From contig NZ_FCOB02000008.1 in assembly GCF_001545075.1 (NCBI RefSeq), positions 62,001 to 126,000 on the forward strand: DNA of 64,000 nucleotides. Direction: 5' to 3'. Position numbers and translations under genes: made by a program. Below are positions 1-10,598 of the stretch, one piece after another. The notes below the pieces were generated by a model, which ran no database searches, was not told the DNA's origin, and saw nothing but the letters and a program-made list of their open reading frames with translations. Source of the stretch: Caballeronia ptereochthonis. Lineage in GTDB: Bacteria; Pseudomonadota; Gammaproteobacteria; Burkholderiales; Burkholderiaceae. Positions within the stretch are counted from its first letter, which is position 1. Every line of letters starts with the position of its first letter.

Positions 1-49
1 GAAACACGCGGATGAGCCGCAGATCGAGATCGGAGAGATGGGTGAACAT
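1..49 (-). CDS. LysR-type transcriptional regulator, N-terminal fragment
   Basis: Only the first 16 codons lie in the window, reading leftward from an ATG at position 49. They translate to MFTHLSDLDLRLIRVF, which is how many LysR-family regulators begin (the first helix of the winged helix-turn-helix domain, with the LRLIRVF pattern). The gene is divergent from the ureohydrolase gene at 188, with about 140 bp between the starts. LysR regulators often control the gene they diverge from, so it may regulate the neighbouring hydrolase, but that is inference. The effector domain is outside the window. Confidence 0.6.
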   Translation of the reverse strand, partial: MFTHLSDLDLRLIRVF

Positions 50-187
50 GGGCGTGCCGCCATTACATCGATGAATATCGATGTGAAGTTAATTTCCTCT
101 CCATTTTAACTTCGGAAAAAAGCGGCTATTAATTCCGGGATGAGGCGAGCCAGCCGACTTGCCAGACAACCGGAATCATCTAACGTC

Positions 188-1204
188 ATGAATACGTCCT
201 CGCTCTTCGCTCCCGCCGAGCACTTCGACTCGCACTTTCTAGAACATCGCGCCGAGCGCCCGCAGCCGCTCTCCGGCAACCAGATGCCGCGCTGCGGCGG
301 CATCACGACGATGATGCGCCTGCCGCACGTCCAGTCCGCCGAGGGGCTGGATGCATGCTTCGTCGGCGTGCCGTTCGATCTGGGCACGTCCAACCGCACC
401 GGCGCGCGTTTCGGCCCGCGCCAGGTGCGCAGCGAGTCCGTGCTGCTGCGTCCGTACAACATGGCGACGCGCGCGGCGCCCTTCGATTCGCTGCGCGTCG
501 CCGATATCGGCGATGTTGCGATCAACCCGTACAACCTGCTCGATTCGATCGACCGCATCGAGCGCGCGTATCGCGAGATCCTGAAGCACGACTGCAAGCC
601 GCTCACGCTCGGCGGCGATCACACCATCGCGCTGCCGATCCTGCGTGCGATTCACGCGAAGCACGGGAAGGTCGGGCTGATCCACATCGACGCGCACGCG
701 GACGTCAACGACACCATGTTCGGCGAGAAGATCGCACACGGCACGCCGTTTCGCCGCGCGGCGGAAGAGGGCTTGCTCGACTGCTCGCGCGTGGTGCAGA
801 TCGGCCTGCGCGGCACGGGCTACGAGGCCGGCGATTTCGACTGGTGCCGCGAGCAGGGCTTTCGCGTCGTGCAGACGGAGGAATGCTGGAACAAGTCGCT
901 CGCGCCGCTGATGGAGGAAGTGCGCGCGCAGATGGGTGACGGCCCGGTCTACATCACCTTCGATATCGACGGCATCGATCCCGCGTTCGCGCCGGGCACG
1001 GGCACGCCGGAAATCGCCGGGCTGACCGTGCCGCAGGCGCTGGAAATCGTGCGTGGCGCGCGCGGGCTCAACATCGTCGGCGCGGATCTGGTGGAGGTCG
1101 CGCCGCCCTATGACCCGTTCGGCACGACCGCGCTGCTCGGCGCGAACCTCGCGTTCGAGCTGCTGTGCGTGCTGCCGGGCGTCGAGTATCGCGCGGCGAA
1201 GTGA
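188..1204 (+). CDS. speB: Agmatinase-family ureohydrolase
   Basis: Ureohydrolase (arginase/agmatinase fold) of 338 aa that hydrolyses a guanidino compound to urea plus an amine. The dinuclear manganese site is complete: a GGDHTIALP segment, then DAHADVND, and the late DIDGIDPAFAPGTGTPE motif. I prefer the ATG at 188 (MNTSSLF), because the upstream in-frame ATG at 140 adds an arginine-rich extension not expected in the family; no strong ribosome site marks either. Agmatine, guanidinobutyrate, guanidinopropionate and guanidine hydrolases share these motifs, so the substrate is not decided by sequence. A convergent NCS1 permease and a divergent LysR regulator suggest uptake and breakdown of an external guanidino compound rather than polyamine biosynthesis. 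Confidence 0.85.
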   Translation: MNTSSLFAPAEHFDSHFLEHRAERPQPLSGNQMPRCGGITTMMRLPHVQSAEGLDACFVGVPFDLGTSNRTGARFGPRQVRSESVLLRPYNMATRAAPFDSLRVADIGDVAINPYNLLDSIDRIERAYREILKHDCKPLTLGGDHTIALPILRAIHAKHGKVGLIHIDAHADVNDTMFGEKIAHGTPFRRAAEEGLLDCSRVVQIGLRGTGYEAGDFDWCREQGFRVVQTEECWNKSLAPLMEEVRAQMGDGPVYITFDIDGIDPAFAPGTGTPEIAGLTVPQALEIVRGARGLNIVGADLVEVAPPYDPFGTTALLGANLAFELLCVLPGVEYRAAK

Positions 1205-1228
1205 GCGAGCGGCGTGCCGCGCGCTGAT

Positions 1229-1260
1229 GCGGGAAAGCCGCCGCTCGGCGGCTTTCCCGC
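1229..1260. terminator. Hairpin between convergent genes
   Basis: A perfect 14-bp stem (GCGGGAAAGCCGCC / GGCGGCTTTCCCGC) with a 4-nt loop lies in the 63 bp between the convergent ureohydrolase and permease genes. No U-tract follows it on either strand, so it is a likely bidirectional termination or 3' end stabilising hairpin rather than a textbook intrinsic terminator. Confidence 0.6.
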
Positions 1261-1267
1261 ATGAACA

Positions 1268-2596
1268 TCACGCGTAAGCGCGACGCCTTCCCGATACGAG
1301 CAGCAGATAGCACACCGCGCCGAGCGCGAGCGCGGGCAGCGTCGCGCCGAGATTCGGCAGCCATTGATTGATCGCGTGATACGCGGCAATCCCGATGCCC
1401 CACGCGACGAACGCGCTCACGTGCCAGCCGCCCGAAAAGCCGTAGCGTCCGTCGATGGACCCGAGCGCGTCGGCGTCGATGCGGCGCTTTCTCACGATGA
1501 AGTGATCCGCCAGCACGACGCCGAAGAGCGGCGCGAACACCGAGCCGATCAGCAGCAGGAAGTTCTGGTACTTGCCCATCTCGACGACGAGCGCGACCAG
1601 CGTGCACAGCGCGCCGAACGCGCACGAAAGCATCGGCACGCCGGCGCGCGCCCAGAACGTGCCCGTCGATACGGCCGCGGAGTGGATATCGGCGAAGGCG
1701 TTGTCGATTTCGTCGATGAGAATCAGAAAGAGCGCGATGCCGCCGCCCGCCTGCGCGAGCGCGACGGTCAGCAGCGCATCGCCGCCGCCTGCGGCGAGCC
1801 CGTACACCGCGCCCAGCGCATAGAACCACAGATTCGCGATGCCGTAGCCCAGCAGCGTGCCGCGAAACGCGCCGCCGGCGCTCTTGCCGAAGCGCGTGTA
1901 ATCGGCGATGAGCGGCAGCCACGAAAGCGGCATCGCGACGACCAGATCGATGCCCGCGCCGAACGCCATCTCGCCCGTGCCGGGGCGCGAGAGGAGCGCG
2001 CCGAGATCGTGCTGCGAAAGCAGATTCCACGTGAGCCAGCCCGCGCCGCCGAGCAGCAGCCAGATGCCCCAGGTCCGAAGGAAGCGCCGCACGAAGGAGA
2101 GCGGGCCGCTTATCGCGAGCAGCGTCGCGAGCGCGCCGAAGATGAGCGTCCAGACGAGCGGCATCGAGAGATGGAAGGATTGCTTCGCGAGCGCGTCGGC
2201 GGAATCGCGCATCACGATGATCTCGAACGAGCCCCAGCCGACCAGCTGGATCGCGTTGAGCACCGCCGGCACCGACGCGCCGCGCACGCCGAGCGTCGGC
2301 CTGAGCGAGGACATCGCCGCGAGCCCCGTATCCGTGCCGACGACGCCCGCCAGCGCGAGCAGCACGACGCCGATCGCCGTGCCGATGACGATCGCCGCGA
2401 GCGCGTGCGGAAGCGACAATCCCGGCACGAGCAGCGCGCCCGCCTGCGCGACCAGAAGGCCGATCCCGAGCGAAAACCACAGCGCGAACGCATCGCTCGT
2501 GCCGAAGGCGCGCCGCTCGGGCGCCACCGGCGTGAGGGGCGCGTAGGTCGAAGTTTCGCCCGGTCCGGCGCCGGGTGTCGTGTGCTCTTGCCCCAT
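1268..2596 (-). CDS. NCS1-family nucleobase/guanidino-type permease
   Basis: Integral membrane transporter of 442 aa with about twelve hydrophobic helices, of the nucleobase:cation symporter-1 (CodB/CytX) family. Family-like segments include FALWFSLGIGLLVAQAGALL near residue 37, QLVGWGSFEI in the middle of helix 3, and the LIADYTRFGK stretch around residue 230. The N-terminal TSTYAPLTPV stretch resembles CytX (putative hydroxymethylpyrimidine transporter) proteins, but I see no thiamine riboswitch upstream. The gene is convergent with the ureohydrolase, which makes a guanidino or nitrogen-rich heterocycle substrate possible. Substrate is undetermined. The ATG at 2596 is the first in-frame start after a gap shared with divergent rarA. 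Confidence 0.8.
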   Translation of the reverse strand: MGQEHTTPGAGPGETSTYAPLTPVAPERRAFGTSDAFALWFSLGIGLLVAQAGALLVPGLSLPHALAAIVIGTAIGVVLLALAGVVGTDTGLAAMSSLRPTLGVRGASVPAVLNAIQLVGWGSFEIIVMRDSADALAKQSFHLSMPLVWTLIFGALATLLAISGPLSFVRRFLRTWGIWLLLGGAGWLTWNLLSQHDLGALLSRPGTGEMAFGAGIDLVVAMPLSWLPLIADYTRFGKSAGGAFRGTLLGYGIANLWFYALGAVYGLAAGGGDALLTVALAQAGGGIALFLILIDEIDNAFADIHSAAVSTGTFWARAGVPMLSCAFGALCTLVALVVEMGKYQNFLLLIGSVFAPLFGVVLADHFIVRKRRIDADALGSIDGRYGFSGGWHVSAFVAWGIGIAAYHAINQWLPNLGATLPALALGAVCYLLLVSGRRRAYA

Positions 2597-2775
2597 CGGA
2601 TTGCGTCCTTATATTGTCAAAGCATTGTCGGAGAAGCGCGTGGCCCGCTTCGTGCGAAGCCGTCCGCCGTCAGGCTGTCATAATGATCCGATTTTGCGGC
2701 CGCGCCGCGTCCCCTGAGAAGCGCGAGATTATCGCCGCGATCCACCCAACCGCGTCAACCTGCATCGCACAGCAC

Positions 2776-4092
2776 ATGTTCGAAGAAAACCGTGGCACCG
2801 TTCCACTCGCGGAGCGCCTGCGCCCCCGCACCATCGACGACGTGATCGGCCAGAAGCATCTGCTCGGGCCGAGCAAACCGCTGCGCGTCGCGTTCGAATC
2901 GGGCGAGGCGCATTCGATGATTCTCTGGGGTCCGCCCGGCGTCGGCAAGACCACGCTCGCGCGCCTCATGGCCGATGCGTTCCACGCCCAGTTCATCTCG
3001 CTCTCGGCGGTGCTCTCCGGCGTCAAGGATATCCGCGAGGCGGTGGAGACCGCGCAGATTCATCGCGCCAACGGGCATCAGACGCTCGTGTTCGTCGACG
3101 AGGTGCATCGCTTCAACAAGAGCCAGCAGGATGCGTTCTTGCCTCATGTGGAGTCCGGCCTGTTCGTGTTCGTCGGCGCGACGACCGAAAATCCGTCGTT
3201 CGAGGTGAATAGCGCGCTCCTGTCGCGCGCGGCGGTGTACGTGCTGAAAAGCCTCGACGCGGACGAGCTGAAGGAGCTGCTCGAGCGCGCCACGAAGGAA
3301 CTCGGCGGACTCACGTTCACCGACGAGGCGCGCGACGCGCTGATCGGCTCCGCCGACGGCGACGGCCGCAAGCTTCTGAACAATCTCGAGATCGTCGCGC
3401 GCGCGGCGGCGCAGCAAAAGCAGACCGAAGTGGACGGCGCGCTGCTCGGCAGCGCGCTCGCGGAGAATCTGCGCCGCTTCGACAAGGGCGGCGACGCGTT
3501 CTACGACCAGATCAGTGCGCTGCACAAATCGGTGCGCGGCAGCAATCCGGACGCCACGCTTTACTGGTTCTGCCGCATGCTCGACGGCGGCGCCGATCCC
3601 CGCTATCTCGCGCGGCGCATCGTGCGCATGGCGTGGGAGGATATCGGCCTCGCCGATCCGCGCGGCGCGCGCATCGCCCTCGATGCGGCCGAAACCTACG
3701 AGCGGCTCGGCACGCCCGAGGGCGAACTGGCGCTCGCGCAGGCGCTGATTTACCTGGCCGTCGCGCCGAAGTCGAACGCCGGCTACAACGCGTACAACGA
3801 GGCGCGGCGCTTCGTCAGCAAGGACCAGTCGCGCGGCGTGCCGGTGCATCTGCGCAACGCGCCGACCAAGCTGATGAAGGAACTCGGCTACGGCCACGAA
3901 TACCGCTACGCGCACGACGAACCCGACGCCTATGCCGCCGGCGAAACCTATCTGCCCGACGGCATGCGCGATCCGTACTGGTATCAGCCGACGCCGCGGG
4001 GGCTCGAAGGCAAGATCGGCGAAAAGCTCGCGCGTCTGGCCGAGCTCGACGAAGCCTGGCGGCGCGAGCATCGCGACGAAAAGAAGCGCTGA
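2776..4092 (+). CDS. rarA: Replication-associated recombination protein A (AAA+ ATPase)
   Basis: Clamp-loader-like AAA+ ATPase of 438 aa acting at stalled replication forks (RarA/MgsA). Walker A GPPGVGKT lies near residue 55, Walker B as [15 protein letters not shown] near residue 102, sensor I as [12 protein letters not shown], and the C-terminal tetramerisation region follows. E. coli RarA is 447 aa, so the length fits. I chose the ATG at 2776 ([17 protein letters not shown]) because the start of the family is conserved there; the open frame runs further upstream, but that part is cysteine-rich and atypical. serS follows after 118 bp, the usual rarA-serS order of proteobacteria. Confidence 0.95.
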   Translation: MFEENRGTVPLAERLRPRTIDDVIGQKHLLGPSKPLRVAFESGEAHSMILWGPPGVGKTTLARLMADAFHAQFISLSAVLSGVKDIREAVETAQIHRANGHQTLVFVDEVHRFNKSQQDAFLPHVESGLFVFVGATTENPSFEVNSALLSRAAVYVLKSLDADELKELLERATKELGGLTFTDEARDALIGSADGDGRKLLNNLEIVARAAAQQKQTEVDGALLGSALAENLRRFDKGGDAFYDQISALHKSVRGSNPDATLYWFCRMLDGGADPRYLARRIVRMAWEDIGLADPRGARIALDAAETYERLGTPEGELALAQALIYLAVAPKSNAGYNAYNEARRFVSKDQSRGVPVHLRNAPTKLMKELGYGHEYRYAHDEPDAYAAGETYLPDGMRDPYWYQPTPRGLEGKIGEKLARLAELDEAWRREHRDEKKR

Positions 4093-4168
4093 GAGAAACG
4101 CTGAGCCGCATCCCGTGCTTTTCTCCATGCTATCCGCCGCTCGCGCCCGGCACGCGATGACCGTGCGC

Positions 4169-5509
<1,341 letters not shown>

Positions 5510-5530
5510 TGCGTATTTGCAAAAAGGGGC

Positions 5531-5559
5531 TTGGAAAGCTCAAAAGACTTCGATATACT
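5531..5559 (+). promoter_or_regulatory. Sigma70-type promoter of tRNA-Ser(CGA)
   Basis: TTGGAA at 5531-5536 and TATACT at 5554-5559 separated by 17 bp, about 50 bp upstream of the tRNA. Predicted start is near 5566, leaving a short 5' leader for RNase P removal. Confidence 0.65.
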
Positions 5560-5610
5560 TTCGTTCTTCGCTGAGCAACGACCGGTTCACGAAGACCCGA
5601 AAGGGTAGAC

Positions 5611-5701
<91 letters not shown>

Positions 5702-5710
5702 AGACACAGA

Positions 5711-5749
5711 AACCCCGCAAGTCGCAAAGACTTGCGGGGTTTTGCTTTT
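5711..5749 (+). terminator. Intrinsic terminator of tRNA-Ser(CGA)
   Basis: AACCCCGCAAGTC and GACTTGCGGGGTT form a 13-bp stem around a GCAAA loop, followed by the T-rich TTTGCTTTT. It lies 9 bp after the tRNA and may also stop the convergent lipoprotein transcript. Confidence 0.85.
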
Positions 5750-5800
5750 GGGGCCGTGCAATCCGACGCTCCGCTCCGACGATGAAGCGCCGCGTTTGCC

Positions 5801-6151
5801 TCAAGTCGTACACCGTGCGATATCGAAGCGCAGCTCCGGCTCCGGAACTCCGCCATCGTCACTCGACGACTGCTGCACTTTCACGATCGATCCATACGAC
5901 GAAGGCGTCAGCGTCACGAGCCACGCGTTCGAGCCGACCATCAACTCCGTCGACCCTTGATCGCGCGTCGCTTGCGCCGAGGGAATCATGCGTTGCAGGC
6001 AACTGGAGATATCCGACGCGGCGCGCGCCGACGAAACGTGAATCACGGGCCTCGACGCGCGCAGCTCGGGGCTGCTCGTCGAGCTGCAGGCGGCAAGAAC
6101 GGCGACGCCCGACAGGACGGCGGAAACCAAGGCAAATCGATGCAAGATCAT
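5801..6151 (-). CDS. Small secreted lipoprotein, function unknown
   Basis: 116 aa from the ATG at 6151. The N-terminus MILHRFALVSAVLSGVAVLA is a signal peptide ending in a lipobox (LAAC, cysteine at residue 22 of the precursor), followed by a serine/proline-rich linker. The mature part has two further cysteines (one in the middle, ISSCLQRM, and one close to the C-terminus, IARC), which could form a disulfide. I do not recognise the family. It is convergent with the tRNA-Ser gene and divergent from map. An in-frame start ten codons upstream is possible, but would put charged residues before the signal sequence. Confidence 0.65.
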   Translation of the reverse strand: MILHRFALVSAVLSGVAVLAACSSTSSPELRASRPVIHVSSARAASDISSCLQRMIPSAQATRDQGSTELMVGSNAWLVTLTPSSYGSIVKVQQSSSDDGGVPEPELRFDIARCTT

Positions 6152-6305
6152 AACGCTCCGGCAAGTCTGAATTCGGGCCACTAAAGCACAAACGCGCCCG
6201 CATCACAAGGCCGGAAGCGGCGCGCGGGGCATGCGGAACCCGCGCGCAAGACCCCCGCGAGCGCAGCGCCCGGACGGCCCCCGCAAAGGCCGGGCTGCGC
6301 GGGAA

Positions 6306-6314
6306 TGCTATCAT
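6306..6314 (+). promoter_or_regulatory. Candidate extended -10 promoter of map
   Basis: TGCTATCAT, an extended -10 (TGn followed by TATCAT, five of six consensus bases), about 87 bp before the map start codon. No clear -35 is needed for extended -10 promoters. Confidence 0.45.
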
Positions 6315-6400
6315 CGGCCCCATTGTCCTCGTGCGCCGCTCGCCTGAAACACGGCGGAAAGCCGCGCGCGCAGGCGGCACGAACCGATCTGCATTGCTCA

Positions 6401-7183
6401 ATGGCCATCACGCTCAAGACACCCGCCGACATCGAAAAGTTGCGCATCTCCGGCCGCATGGCCGCCGAAGTCCTCGCGATGATCGCCGAACACGTCCGCC
6501 CGGGCGTCACCACCGACGAACTCGACGCCATCTGCAACCGCTTCATCGTCCAGGAACTGAAGGCCATTCCCGCCAACGTCGGCTACATGGGCTTCCCGAA
6601 GACGGTATGCACCTCGGTGAATCACGTCGTGTGTCACGGCATTCCCGGCCCGAAAGAACTGAAAGACGGCGACATCATCAATATCGACGTCGCGATCATC
6701 AAGGACGGCTACTACGGCGACACGAGCCGCATGTATTACGCCGGCACGCCGAGCGCGGAAGCCCGCCGGCTCACCGAGACGACCTACGAGGCGATGCTCG
6801 CCGGCATGCGCGAGGTGCGTCCGGGCGCGACGCTCGGCGACGTGGGCTTCGCGATCCAGGGCGTCGCGCATCGCGAGGGCTTCTCCGTGGTGCGCGAGTA
6901 CTGCGGCCACGGCATCGGCCGCGTGTATCACGAAGACCCGCAAGTTCTGCACTACGGGCAGCGCGGCGCGGGCCTGCGCCTGAAGCCGGGTCTCGTCTTC
7001 ACGATCGAGCCGATGATCAACGCGGGCCGTGCTGCCACGCAGCAGTCGCGCGACGGCTGGACGGTGACGACCAAGGACCGCTCGCTCTCCGCGCAGTGGG
7101 AGCACATGGTCGCCGTCACGGAGAACGGCTTCGAAGTGCTCACGCCGTGGCCGGACGGCACGGGAGCCTATCCGGCGCCATGA
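6401..7183 (+). CDS. map: Type I methionine aminopeptidase
   Basis: Removes the initiator methionine from nascent proteins with a small second residue. 260 aa, the bacterial type Ia length, with no insertion. All metal ligands are visible: the two aspartates in DVAIIKDGYYGDTSR, the histidine in CGHGIGRVYHEDP, the glutamate in FTIEPMIN and the last glutamate in QWEHMVAVT. The substrate histidine is in CHGIPGP. The ATG at 6401 (MAITLKTPADIEKLR) matches the normal family start. Burkholderiaceae usually also carry a map gene near rpsB, so this could be a second copy; that gene is not in this window. A GNAT gene follows after 190 bp. Confidence 0.95.
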   Translation: MAITLKTPADIEKLRISGRMAAEVLAMIAEHVRPGVTTDELDAICNRFIVQELKAIPANVGYMGFPKTVCTSVNHVVCHGIPGPKELKDGDIINIDVAIIKDGYYGDTSRMYYAGTPSAEARRLTETTYEAMLAGMREVRPGATLGDVGFAIQGVAHREGFSVVREYCGHGIGRVYHEDPQVLHYGQRGAGLRLKPGLVFTIEPMINAGRAATQQSRDGWTVTTKDRSLSAQWEHMVAVTENGFEVLTPWPDGTGAYPAP

Positions 7184-7373
7184 GCCGCGCCGTGATGACC
7201 CCACGCCGTGAGGACGGCTACGCAACCCCGTGTGCGCTGTAAAGCACTTTCCGGGATTTAGGAATTGACGGGTTCGCCCGTTCGGTTGAAGCTATGCCAA
7301 TGGCCCGAAATGCCGGACCGGCCGCAAGAGCCGCACGCGCATGGAGCCTGAAAGTCAGAGAGAAATAGCCCGC

Positions 7374-7898
7374 ATGAGTCCCTCATTGACCGTCAGCCGC
7401 ATCGCCGCGCAACAAGGTTCGGTCTTGCGCGAGCTTCGCACGGCGTCGCTGCGCGAAGCGCCGTACGCATTTGGCGAAACGCTGGAAGATGCGCTTCTGG
7501 TCGAGCCATCGTATTTCGACGAGACCGCGGCGCGGCACGCGAGCTCGGAAAAGCTCGCGACGTTTCTGCTGTACACGGAAGGTCATCCCTGCGGTCTCGT
7601 GCACGCCTACATCGAAGATGCGCCGAACGCGCGCGCCTTCGTGAGCGCGCTGTGGGTCGCGCCCGCGGTGCGCCATCTGCGCGGCGGCGAACTGCTCGTG
7701 AAGGTCGCGTCGCAATGGCTCGTGGAGCACGGCGCCGCCGAGGTGCACGCGTGGATCGCCGATGAAAACCGCACCGCGATGCGCTTCTACGAGCGCCTCG
7801 GTTTCGGTCCCACGGGCGATCGCCGCGCGATGCCGTCTCACGAGGAAGAAGCCGAGTCGCTCTACGTGCGTCACATGCATTCCGCGCGCGAAGCATAA
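7374..7898 (+). CDS. GNAT-family N-acetyltransferase
   Basis: 174 aa with the acetyl-CoA-binding core of the GNAT fold: a beta-4/alpha-3 segment SALWVAPAVRHLRGGELL (motif A-like, around residues 90-110) and the C-terminal RFYERLGFGPTG (motif B) near residue 140. The acceptor cannot be predicted. Two starts are possible: ATG 7341 and ATG 7374; I prefer 7374 because the segment MSPSLTVSRI begins the predicted first strand. It lies downstream of map, so N-terminal protein acetylation is conceivable, but this is context only. Confidence 0.8.
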   Translation: MSPSLTVSRIAAQQGSVLRELRTASLREAPYAFGETLEDALLVEPSYFDETAARHASSEKLATFLLYTEGHPCGLVHAYIEDAPNARAFVSALWVAPAVRHLRGGELLVKVASQWLVEHGAAEVHAWIADENRTAMRFYERLGFGPTGDRRAMPSHEEEAESLYVRHMHSAREA

Positions 7899-8027
7899 GC
7901 GCGTCCCGTCCTCGCTGCACGCGTGCCTGTCGCGCGCATTTCTCGTTTTCGTTAGCCGAATCGGTCCTAAAAAATATGGCCGCGTGCGACAACGCCTGTA
8001 AAATACGCAAAATTTTTGGCCGTTCCT

Positions 8028-8822
8028 ATGTCGCTCAACAAAACGCCCTTTTTCGAACTGCGCAGCGGCTCCGTCGACACGCTTCTCTTCGTCGTCAAGA
8101 CTCCCGACCTCGATGCCCTGCGCACCGAACTCACGCGGCGCTTCGAAGCGACTCCCGAATTCTTCGCGGGCGATGTCGTCGCCATCGACGTGCGCCGTCT
8201 TGCTGATTCCGCCAGTTCCGCGAAAGGCGGCGAAGGCGAGCGCGTGTCGCTCGCGGAGCTCGAGAAGCTGCTGAAGAGCGTTCGCATGCGCCCGGTCGGC
8301 GTCGTCGCCTTGCCCGCGCAGTCGTGGGCGATTCAATGGGCGAACGAAGGCGGCCTGCCGATTCTCGAAGCGCGCGACCGTCGCGGCGCGCCCAAGCCTT
8401 CGGTCGACGAAGCGAAGCCGAACACCGAAGCCGCCGCGGTGATCGAGGCGGCCGTCGCCAACACGCCGCCGCCGGCCGCGCTGCCGCAGCCCGCGACCAT
8501 CATCGACCGGCCGCTGCGCTCGGGCCAGCAGGTCTACGCGAAGGGCGATCTGATCGTGCTCGGGCTCGTGTCGTTCGGCGCCGAGGTCATCGCGGAAGGC
8601 AATATCCATATCTATGCGCCGTTGCGCGGCCGCGCGCTGGCAGGCGTGCACGGCAATCTGGATGCGCGGATCTTCTGCACCTGTCTCGAGCCGGAACTGA
8701 TCTCCATCGCGGGAATCTACCGGACCACCGAGAACCCGCTGCCTGCCGACGTGCTGAGCAAACCGGTGCAGATCTGGCTGGACGAAGAAAAACTCATGAT
8801 CGAACCGCTGCGGCTGACCTGA
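8028..8822 (+). CDS. minC: Septum site-determining protein MinC
   Basis: FtsZ antagonist that prevents division away from mid-cell. 264 aa: an N-terminal domain (residues 1-110) that acts on FtsZ protofilaments, a long proline/alanine-rich linker (about 125-165, with [12 protein letters not shown]), and the C-terminal beta-helix that binds MinD and dimerises (around 170-264, with [11 protein letters not shown] and [17 protein letters not shown] repeats). The ATG at 8028 is directly after an AT-rich leader with a possible -10 TAAAAT at 7999-8004. minD follows after 77 bp and minE after another 9 bp, the standard operon. Confidence 0.96.
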   Translation: MSLNKTPFFELRSGSVDTLLFVVKTPDLDALRTELTRRFEATPEFFAGDVVAIDVRRLADSASSAKGGEGERVSLAELEKLLKSVRMRPVGVVALPAQSWAIQWANEGGLPILEARDRRGAPKPSVDEAKPNTEAAAVIEAAVANTPPPAALPQPATIIDRPLRSGQQVYAKGDLIVLGLVSFGAEVIAEGNIHIYAPLRGRALAGVHGNLDARIFCTCLEPELISIAGIYRTTENPLPADVLSKPVQIWLDEEKLMIEPLRLT

Positions 8823-8899
8823 AAGCCGCGCGCCCGATGCCCCTGGCGCGCGCTCATGGCAACGCGAGCGGACCTATTTGACGAACACAAGGTACTTGT

Positions 8900-9715
8900 A
8901 TGGCAAAAATCATTGTGGTGACTTCGGGGAAGGGCGGCGTCGGCAAGACGACCACCAGCGCGAGCTTCGCATCGGCGCTCGGGTTGCGTGGCCACAAGAC
9001 CGCCGTGATCGACTTCGACGTCGGTCTGCGCAATCTCGACCTCATCATGGGTTGCGAACGCCGCGTGGTGTACGACCTGATCAACGTCATTCAGGGCGAA
9101 GCCAACCTGCACCAGGCGCTCATCAAGGACAAGAAGTGCGAGAACCTCTACATCCTGCCGGCGTCGCAGACGCGCGACAAGGACGCGCTCACGCTCGAAG
9201 GCGTGGAGAAGGTCATCAACGAACTGATCAAGATGGACTTCGAGTACATCGTCTGCGATTCGCCGGCGGGTATCGAGTCCGGCGCGCTGATGGCGATGCA
9301 CTTCGCCGACGAAGCGCTCATCGTGACGAATCCGGAAGTGTCGTCGGTGCGCGACTCGGACCGCATCCTCGGCATCCTTTCGTCGAAGACCAAGCGCGCG
9401 ATCGAAGGCAAGGAGCCGGTCAAGGAGCACCTGCTGATCACGCGCTACAACCCCAAGCGCGTCTCCGAAGGCGAGATGCTTTCGCTCAACGACATCCAGG
9501 AAATCCTGCGCATCGAACTGATCGGCGTGATTCCGGAATCGGAAGCGGTGCTGCATGCATCGAACCAGGGTCTGCCCGCCGTGCATCTCGACGGCACGGA
9601 TGTCGCCGAGTCGTACAAGGACGTGGTGTCGCGCTTCCTCGGGGAGCAGAAGTCGCTGCGCTTCACTGATTATCAGAAGCCCGGTCTGCTGCAACGCATC
9701 TTCGGCACCAAGTAA
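8900..9715 (+). CDS. minD: Septum site-determining ATPase MinD
   Basis: Membrane-cycling ParA/MinD ATPase, 271 aa. The deviant Walker A motif KGGVGKTT is at residues 11-18, the A' aspartate in VIDFDVGLRNLDL and Walker B in YIVCDSPAGIESGA. The C-terminal amphipathic membrane-targeting helix is evident in KPGLLQRIFGTK. It recruits MinC to the membrane and oscillates with MinE. Second gene of minCDE. Confidence 0.98.
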   Translation: MAKIIVVTSGKGGVGKTTTSASFASALGLRGHKTAVIDFDVGLRNLDLIMGCERRVVYDLINVIQGEANLHQALIKDKKCENLYILPASQTRDKDALTLEGVEKVINELIKMDFEYIVCDSPAGIESGALMAMHFADEALIVTNPEVSSVRDSDRILGILSSKTKRAIEGKEPVKEHLLITRYNPKRVSEGEMLSLNDIQEILRIELIGVIPESEAVLHASNQGLPAVHLDGTDVAESYKDVVSRFLGEQKSLRFTDYQKPGLLQRIFGTK

Positions 9716-9724
9716 GGGGACGCA

Positions 9725-9979
9725 ATGTCGATTCTTTCGTTTTTGCTGGGCGAGAAAAGAAAGTCCGCTTCGGTCGCGAAGGAACGCTTGCAGTTGATCA
9801 TTGCGCACGAGCGCGCGGGTGGCAAAGCCGCCGCCGATTATCTGCCGGCGTTGCAACGGGAACTCGTTGCGGTGATTTCGAAGTACGTGAAGATTTCCAA
9901 TGACGACATCCGAGTCAGCCTCGAGCGTCAGGACGATCTCGAAGTGCTGGAAGTGAAGATCGAGATTCCGCAGGCGTAA
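9725..9979 (+). CDS. minE: Cell division topological specificity factor MinE
   Basis: 84 aa, normal length. The N-terminal amphipathic membrane-binding segment is [30 protein letters not shown], which includes the MinD-activating helix; the C-terminal topological specificity domain follows ([22 protein letters not shown]). It stimulates the MinD ATPase and drives pole-to-pole oscillation. The start lies 9 bp after minD with the ribosome site AAGGGGA. Confidence 0.97.
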   Translation: MSILSFLLGEKRKSASVAKERLQLIIAHERAGGKAAADYLPALQRELVAVISKYVKISNDDIRVSLERQDDLEVLEVKIEIPQA

Positions 9980-10045
9980 CGTCTAGCGCCAGCGCGCGCA
10001 TGGCGTTCGGCTCGCCCGGGCGCATGCCGCGCATGAAAAAAGACG

Positions 10046-10079
10046 AAGCCAGGATCGAAGGATCCTGGCTTTTGTTTTT
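10046..10079 (+). terminator. Intrinsic terminator of minCDE
   Basis: AAGCCAGGATC and GATCCTGGCTT form an 11-bp stem with a GAAG tetraloop, followed by TTGTTTTTG. It stands about 65 bp after the minE stop codon. Confidence 0.9.
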
Positions 10080-10286
10080 GCGCGTTATCGTTTGCGCGCG
10101 CGATTTGTTCGATGCACGCGCTGCTTTCATCAATATTCGCTTGCACTTTAGGAATAGTCGTAATCCGCGGTGTGTCCTCTTTCCGGCAGTCTCACGCATT
10201 GAATGCGTATCGGCGGCGCAGTGCGCCGCCGTCGCATCGACCCGCGCCATGGGGCGCGTTCAATGTCTCGATAGAAGAGGTACATC

Positions 10287-10598
10287 ATGAAAACTTCCCT
10301 CCGTTCACTGGTTGCTCAAACCGCGCTCGTCGTCGCGGGCGCGATGACCGTCTCGGCCGCCTCCGCCGCCGAAGTCGTGATCGTCGCGCCGAGCGCGCCG
10401 CCCGCGCCGCGCTATGAGCCGGTTCCGCCGGCACGCGCCGGTTACGTCTGGGACGCCGGCCACTGGGTCTGGGAACATGGCCGCTACGTGTGGGCGGGCG
10501 GCCGCTGGGAAGCCGAACGCGTCGGTCATCGCTGGGTGCCGGGCGAGTGGGTCCGCTACGGCGAGCAGTATCGCTGGGTGCCGGCGCACTGGGCGTGA
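10287..10598 (+). CDS. YXWGXW-repeat periplasmic/envelope protein
   Basis: 103 aa. A signal peptide (MKTSLRSLVAQTALVVAGAM, cleavage after ASA near residue 28) precedes a proline-rich stretch and aromatic repeats of the YXWGXW type: GYVWDAGHWVWEHGRYVWAG, then HRWVPGEWVRYG and YRWVPAHWA. Function is unknown for the family; such proteins are abundant in Burkholderiaceae and are thought to sit in the cell envelope. A ribosome site (AGAGG) precedes the ATG at a good distance. The 188 bp between the minE terminator and this gene contain no recognisable feature other than presumably its promoter. Confidence 0.8.
   Translation: MKTSLRSLVAQTALVVAGAMTVSAASAAEVVIVAPSAPPAPRYEPVPPARAGYVWDAGHWVWEHGRYVWAGGRWEAERVGHRWVPGEWVRYGEQYRWVPAHWA

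Noticed and set aside
2705..2730. A CCCTGAGA string resembling the core of a TPP riboswitch, upstream of rarA and near the CytX-like permease
   Set aside because: It lies on the strand of rarA, not of the permease, and I could not find the matching second conserved segment or the stem arrangement. Treated as chance.
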